A stretch of DNA of 39,632 nt from a virus: positions 1 to 39,632 of the IMG/VR virus record IMGVR_UViG_3300005613_000172; one strand, written 5' to 3'. The translations under genes were made by a program, and so were the position numbers. The stretch's first letter is position 1. Each line of letters starts with the position of its first letter. The notes under the pieces were generated by a model, which saw nothing but the letters and a program-made list of their open reading frames with translations, ran no database searches and was not told the origin of the DNA. This document shows positions 38,121 through 39,632 of the stretch, one piece after another.

Positions 38121-38466
38121 CCTCTGCTTCCTTTCTCTCGTCTTTCAGGAAATCCGCGATCACGTCCTCAGTACAAGTGGCGATCGTCACGTCCACGCCC
38201 ACCGCCCTGAGCGCCAGGATGCTTTTCCACTCGGCTTGCTCGGACTTGGTGAGCGTGACTTCGCCGCGCTCGGCCCGCTCGAACACGTCCCCTTTGCCTT
38301 TTGGCTTCACCTCTACGACGCGGACTTGGCCGCGCCAGAAGTGGAGTTGGTCAAGGACCGGCGTCGGCAGGTCGGCTAAGTCCCAAACTACGATGCCGAC
38401 TTCGCGGCTTTCGTCCCGCACCTGGGCATGGTTCGCGTCTTTCTTGGTGTGCTTCGGGCGAGTCAC
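38107..38466 (-). CDS. PD-(D/E)XK-like nuclease, 119 aa
   Basis: GTG at 38466 is chosen since it overlaps the stop of the membrane microprotein (GTGA) and has GGAGGGGGA before it. The nuclease-like core reads DANHAQVRDESREVGIVVWD, VRVVEVKPKGKGD, LTKSEQAEW and DVTIATCTEDVIADF. The VEVKPKG segment gives the ExK of the PD-(D/E)XK fold, and VWD the upstream acid. Such small proteins (VRR-NUC/Holliday-resolvase-like) cut recombination or replication intermediates. Placement in an early-type operon fits. Confidence 0.72.
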   Translation of the reverse strand: MTRPKHTKKDANHAQVRDESREVGIVVWDLADLPTPVLDQLHFWRGQVRVVEVKPKGKGDVFERAERGEVTLTKSEQAEWKSILALRAVGVDVTIATCTEDVIADFLKDERKEAEDGKV

Positions 38467-38633
38467 TCCCCCTCCCCGCCGAGAAAGAACATAACCCAGC
38501 CGATGAAGAAGCACGTCGCGGAGATCACCAACAAGAGCAATGAAGAAGAAGGGTCACTTATCCCCACTGCAATCGCTGCTGAGTACAGTGACATTAAAGC
38601 CACAAGCAAGCCGTCCTTTTCTTGCCTTGTCAT
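38463..38633 (-). CDS. Two-span membrane microprotein, 56 aa
   Basis: ATG at 38633 overlaps the previous stop (ATGA) and its TGA overlaps the nuclease GTG. The product has two hydrophobic helices: GLLVALMSLYSAAIAVGI (about 8-25) and SSLLLLVISATCFFIGWVMF (about 31-50), joined by SDPS. The double start-stop overlap strongly supports it as real. It may act at the membrane in host takeover or exclusion, but nothing identifies the role. Confidence 0.68.
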   Translation of the reverse strand: MTRQEKDGLLVALMSLYSAAIAVGISDPSSSLLLLVISATCFFIGWVMFFLGGEGE

Positions 38634-38887
38634 TCTGCCTCCCGCTGCTGTCTGAGCGCAATCGCTTTATCAAATGCCTCTTGTGGTGTGGCGGATTGTG
38701 TTTCTTCACGACTCGCTAACATCTTCCATGGCCACAGTTCTTGGCCAATCTCCACCCAAAAAACCTTACGAAATCCATCTCCGTCCTTGATAAAGGCATT
38801 GTCGAAGCATACCCTCAAACCCGTGGACGAGTTTTCTTCTCGCCGGCACTCGCGCCACACGTGCTCATATTCTCGTTCTGTGACCAT
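38630..38887 (-). CDS. Hypothetical protein, 85 aa
   Basis: ATG at 38887 (MVTEREYEHVWRECRREENS) is preferred since GGGAGGAG lies eight nt before it; the longer in-frame start overlaps the upstream gene. The middle has a beta stretch (GLRVCFDNAFIKDGDGFRKV) and the end is helical (TPQEAFDKAIALRQQREAE), a layout often seen in small phage proteins of unknown function. It is coupled to the membrane microprotein. Confidence 0.6.
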   Translation of the reverse strand: MVTEREYEHVWRECRREENSSTGLRVCFDNAFIKDGDGFRKVFWVEIGQELWPWKMLASREETQSATPQEAFDKAIALRQQREAE

Positions 38888-38892
38888 AGTTT

Positions 38893-39408
38893 TTACTCCT
38901 CCCACACCTTTACCCATATTTGCCGCCCTCGCCGCCCATTGATCCGCACCCCTCTGGGAAGATCCACACTCCACCTGATGGTGGATGCCGTTAAGTTGCC
39001 CGGCCCATCATAGAGGAGGGTAGGCGGTGATCCGTTGTCTCTTTTACCCTCTGGCAGCAACTCATTGCAAATCTTATTCCAGCTTATATTTTTGCCCCCT
39101 GGCAAGGTATTCAGGTCGGGATACTTGCGGGCAAATTGGACAGCGCGGTAGATTGTACGCTCGCTTTTGCCTAAGTCATCGGCTACCATTTCAATGATAT
39201 GATCGCCGTAAATCCCGGCCCGCTCAAAATTGTCATACTCCTGCAATAGCCGCCGACCTAAGAGATGATAGGTTTCTATAAGAATCCAGCGGCTTTGGAA
39301 TACGCCTTCAACGATCACGGCGGCACAATCCTCAATGAGGGCCTGATACCAGTCCTGAGATTGCAACATTCTGTCATGCGTGACGATTTCTATATCCGAT
39401 TTTTGCAT
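38893..39408 (-). CDS. DNA-binding-like protein (DUF1016-N-like), 171 aa
   Basis: Helical protein with a helix-turn-helix-like segment: GDHIIEMVADDLGKSERTIY, then RAVQFARKYPDLNTLPGGKN and ISWNKICNELLPEG. The ISW-I-LLP ending is shared with DUF1016/YhcG-type N-terminal domains and phage DNA-binding proteins. The C-terminus has ASTIRWSVDLPRGVRINGRR, possibly a beta domain. It overlaps the upstream gene by 19 nt. A replication- or regulation-linked DNA-binding role is likely; the nuclease half of full YhcG proteins is absent. Confidence 0.6.
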   Translation of the reverse strand: MQKSDIEIVTHDRMLQSQDWYQALIEDCAAVIVEGVFQSRWILIETYHLLGRRLLQEYDNFERAGIYGDHIIEMVADDLGKSERTIYRAVQFARKYPDLNTLPGGKNISWNKICNELLPEGKRDNGSPPTLLYDGPGNLTASTIRWSVDLPRGVRINGRRGRQIWVKVWEE

Positions 39409-39611
39409 GGGTGTTGTGTCTCGCCCTCGCTGTATTTCTCAAACAGGTCACGTGGTGACTGACCATGAACTGCCTCCAAGGCCCAGGTGAACTTGGTCCA
39501 CTGGGCATCCCAGTAACGTGTGCTTTCGTCCCAGCCCTTTTCCCAACCCCTGTCGAAGGCGGCTATGTTTGTTGATTGTCTGCGAAGTGAGACGATGAGT
39601 AGCTCACCCAT
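39390..39611 (-). CDS. Hypothetical protein, 73 aa, start uncertain
   Basis: ATG at 39611 has no ribosome site and the frame stays open to the window edge, so the true start may lie outside. The product (IAAFDRGWEKGWDESTRYWD, AQWTKFTWALEAVHGQSPRD) is helical and rich in Trp. Its stop overlaps the start region of the next gene. No family recognised. Confidence 0.5.
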   Translation of the reverse strand: MGELLIVSLRRQSTNIAAFDRGWEKGWDESTRYWDAQWTKFTWALEAVHGQSPRDLFEKYSEGETQHPCKNRI

Positions 39612-39632
39612 TTTTGCACCGATGCGATCTAG

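Noticed and set aside
39597-39611. AGTAGCTCACCC near the window end, similar to the repeat start
   Set aside because: The window ends before a complete unit could be seen, and it falls in a coding frame; cannot be supported.
1-39632. Circular closure of the window ends
   Set aside because: Joining the ends would stop the ASCH-like gene after one more codon, far shorter than its family, so the window is more likely a cut from a longer sequence.

Overview
The window reads as most of the genome of a tailed, siphovirus-like bacteriophage. It has HK97-type head genes (terminase, portal, prohead protease, major capsid), a tail terminator, two tail-tube-like genes, a G/GT-type frameshift pair, a long tape measure and tail-tip and fibre genes. 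Promoters are textbook bacterial sigma-70 boxes with 17-nt spacers, and most genes have strong AGGAGG-type Shine-Dalgarno sites, so the host is a bacterium. The taxon cannot be fixed from sequence alone; the composition looks moderately GC-rich by eye. No integrase, endolysin or polymerase was recognised.

Layout. (1) 1-3434, leftward early operon of small genes, many start-stop coupled: regulators (MerR-like, XRE), an ERF recombinase and several microproteins, driven by a promoter at 3406-3434. (2) 3480-5331, short rightward operon with its own promoter: an Ig-like protein and small membrane/holin-like proteins. (3) 5328-6907, a second leftward block of small genes with promoters at 5570-5598 and 6879-6907. 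The three leftward promoters share a CCACAGA/TCTGTGG motif against the -10 box. (4) 6973-22339, rightward late genes: ParB-methyltransferase, terminase (large subunit broken across two frames near its Walker A), portal, MuF-like, gp10-like, an intrinsic terminator, protease, capsid, a PAPS sulfotransferase, an 817-residue lipoprotein, and connector and tail-terminator genes. (5) 22331-23700, an inserted module in the opposite orientation: an HNH nuclease fused to an IS110-type Transposase_20 domain, with five copies of a roughly 52-nt hairpin-closed repeat and a knotted palindrome in its leader. (6) 23727-34407, tail genes. (7) 34410-37670, a diversity-generating retroelement (DGR): variable C-type-lectin-like protein, template repeat and reverse transcriptase. 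(8) 37923-39611, a leftward operon with a PD-(D/E)XK-like nuclease and small proteins, separated from the late genes by a strong palindromic terminator.

The late genes build the virion. The DGR copies a 120-nt template with adenine mutagenesis into the 3' end of the probable receptor-binding protein: 25 of 37 template adenines differ in the variable repeat, and none of the 83 other positions do. Two perfect inverted repeats around the template (12 bp and 10 bp, interleaved as a pseudoknot) probably shape the DGR RNA. The HNH-Transposase_20 gene with its repeat array is the best candidate here for an undescribed system. The stem-forming ends of its repeats co-vary between copies while the internal length stays at 42-43 nt, which argues for a selected RNA or single-stranded DNA fold.
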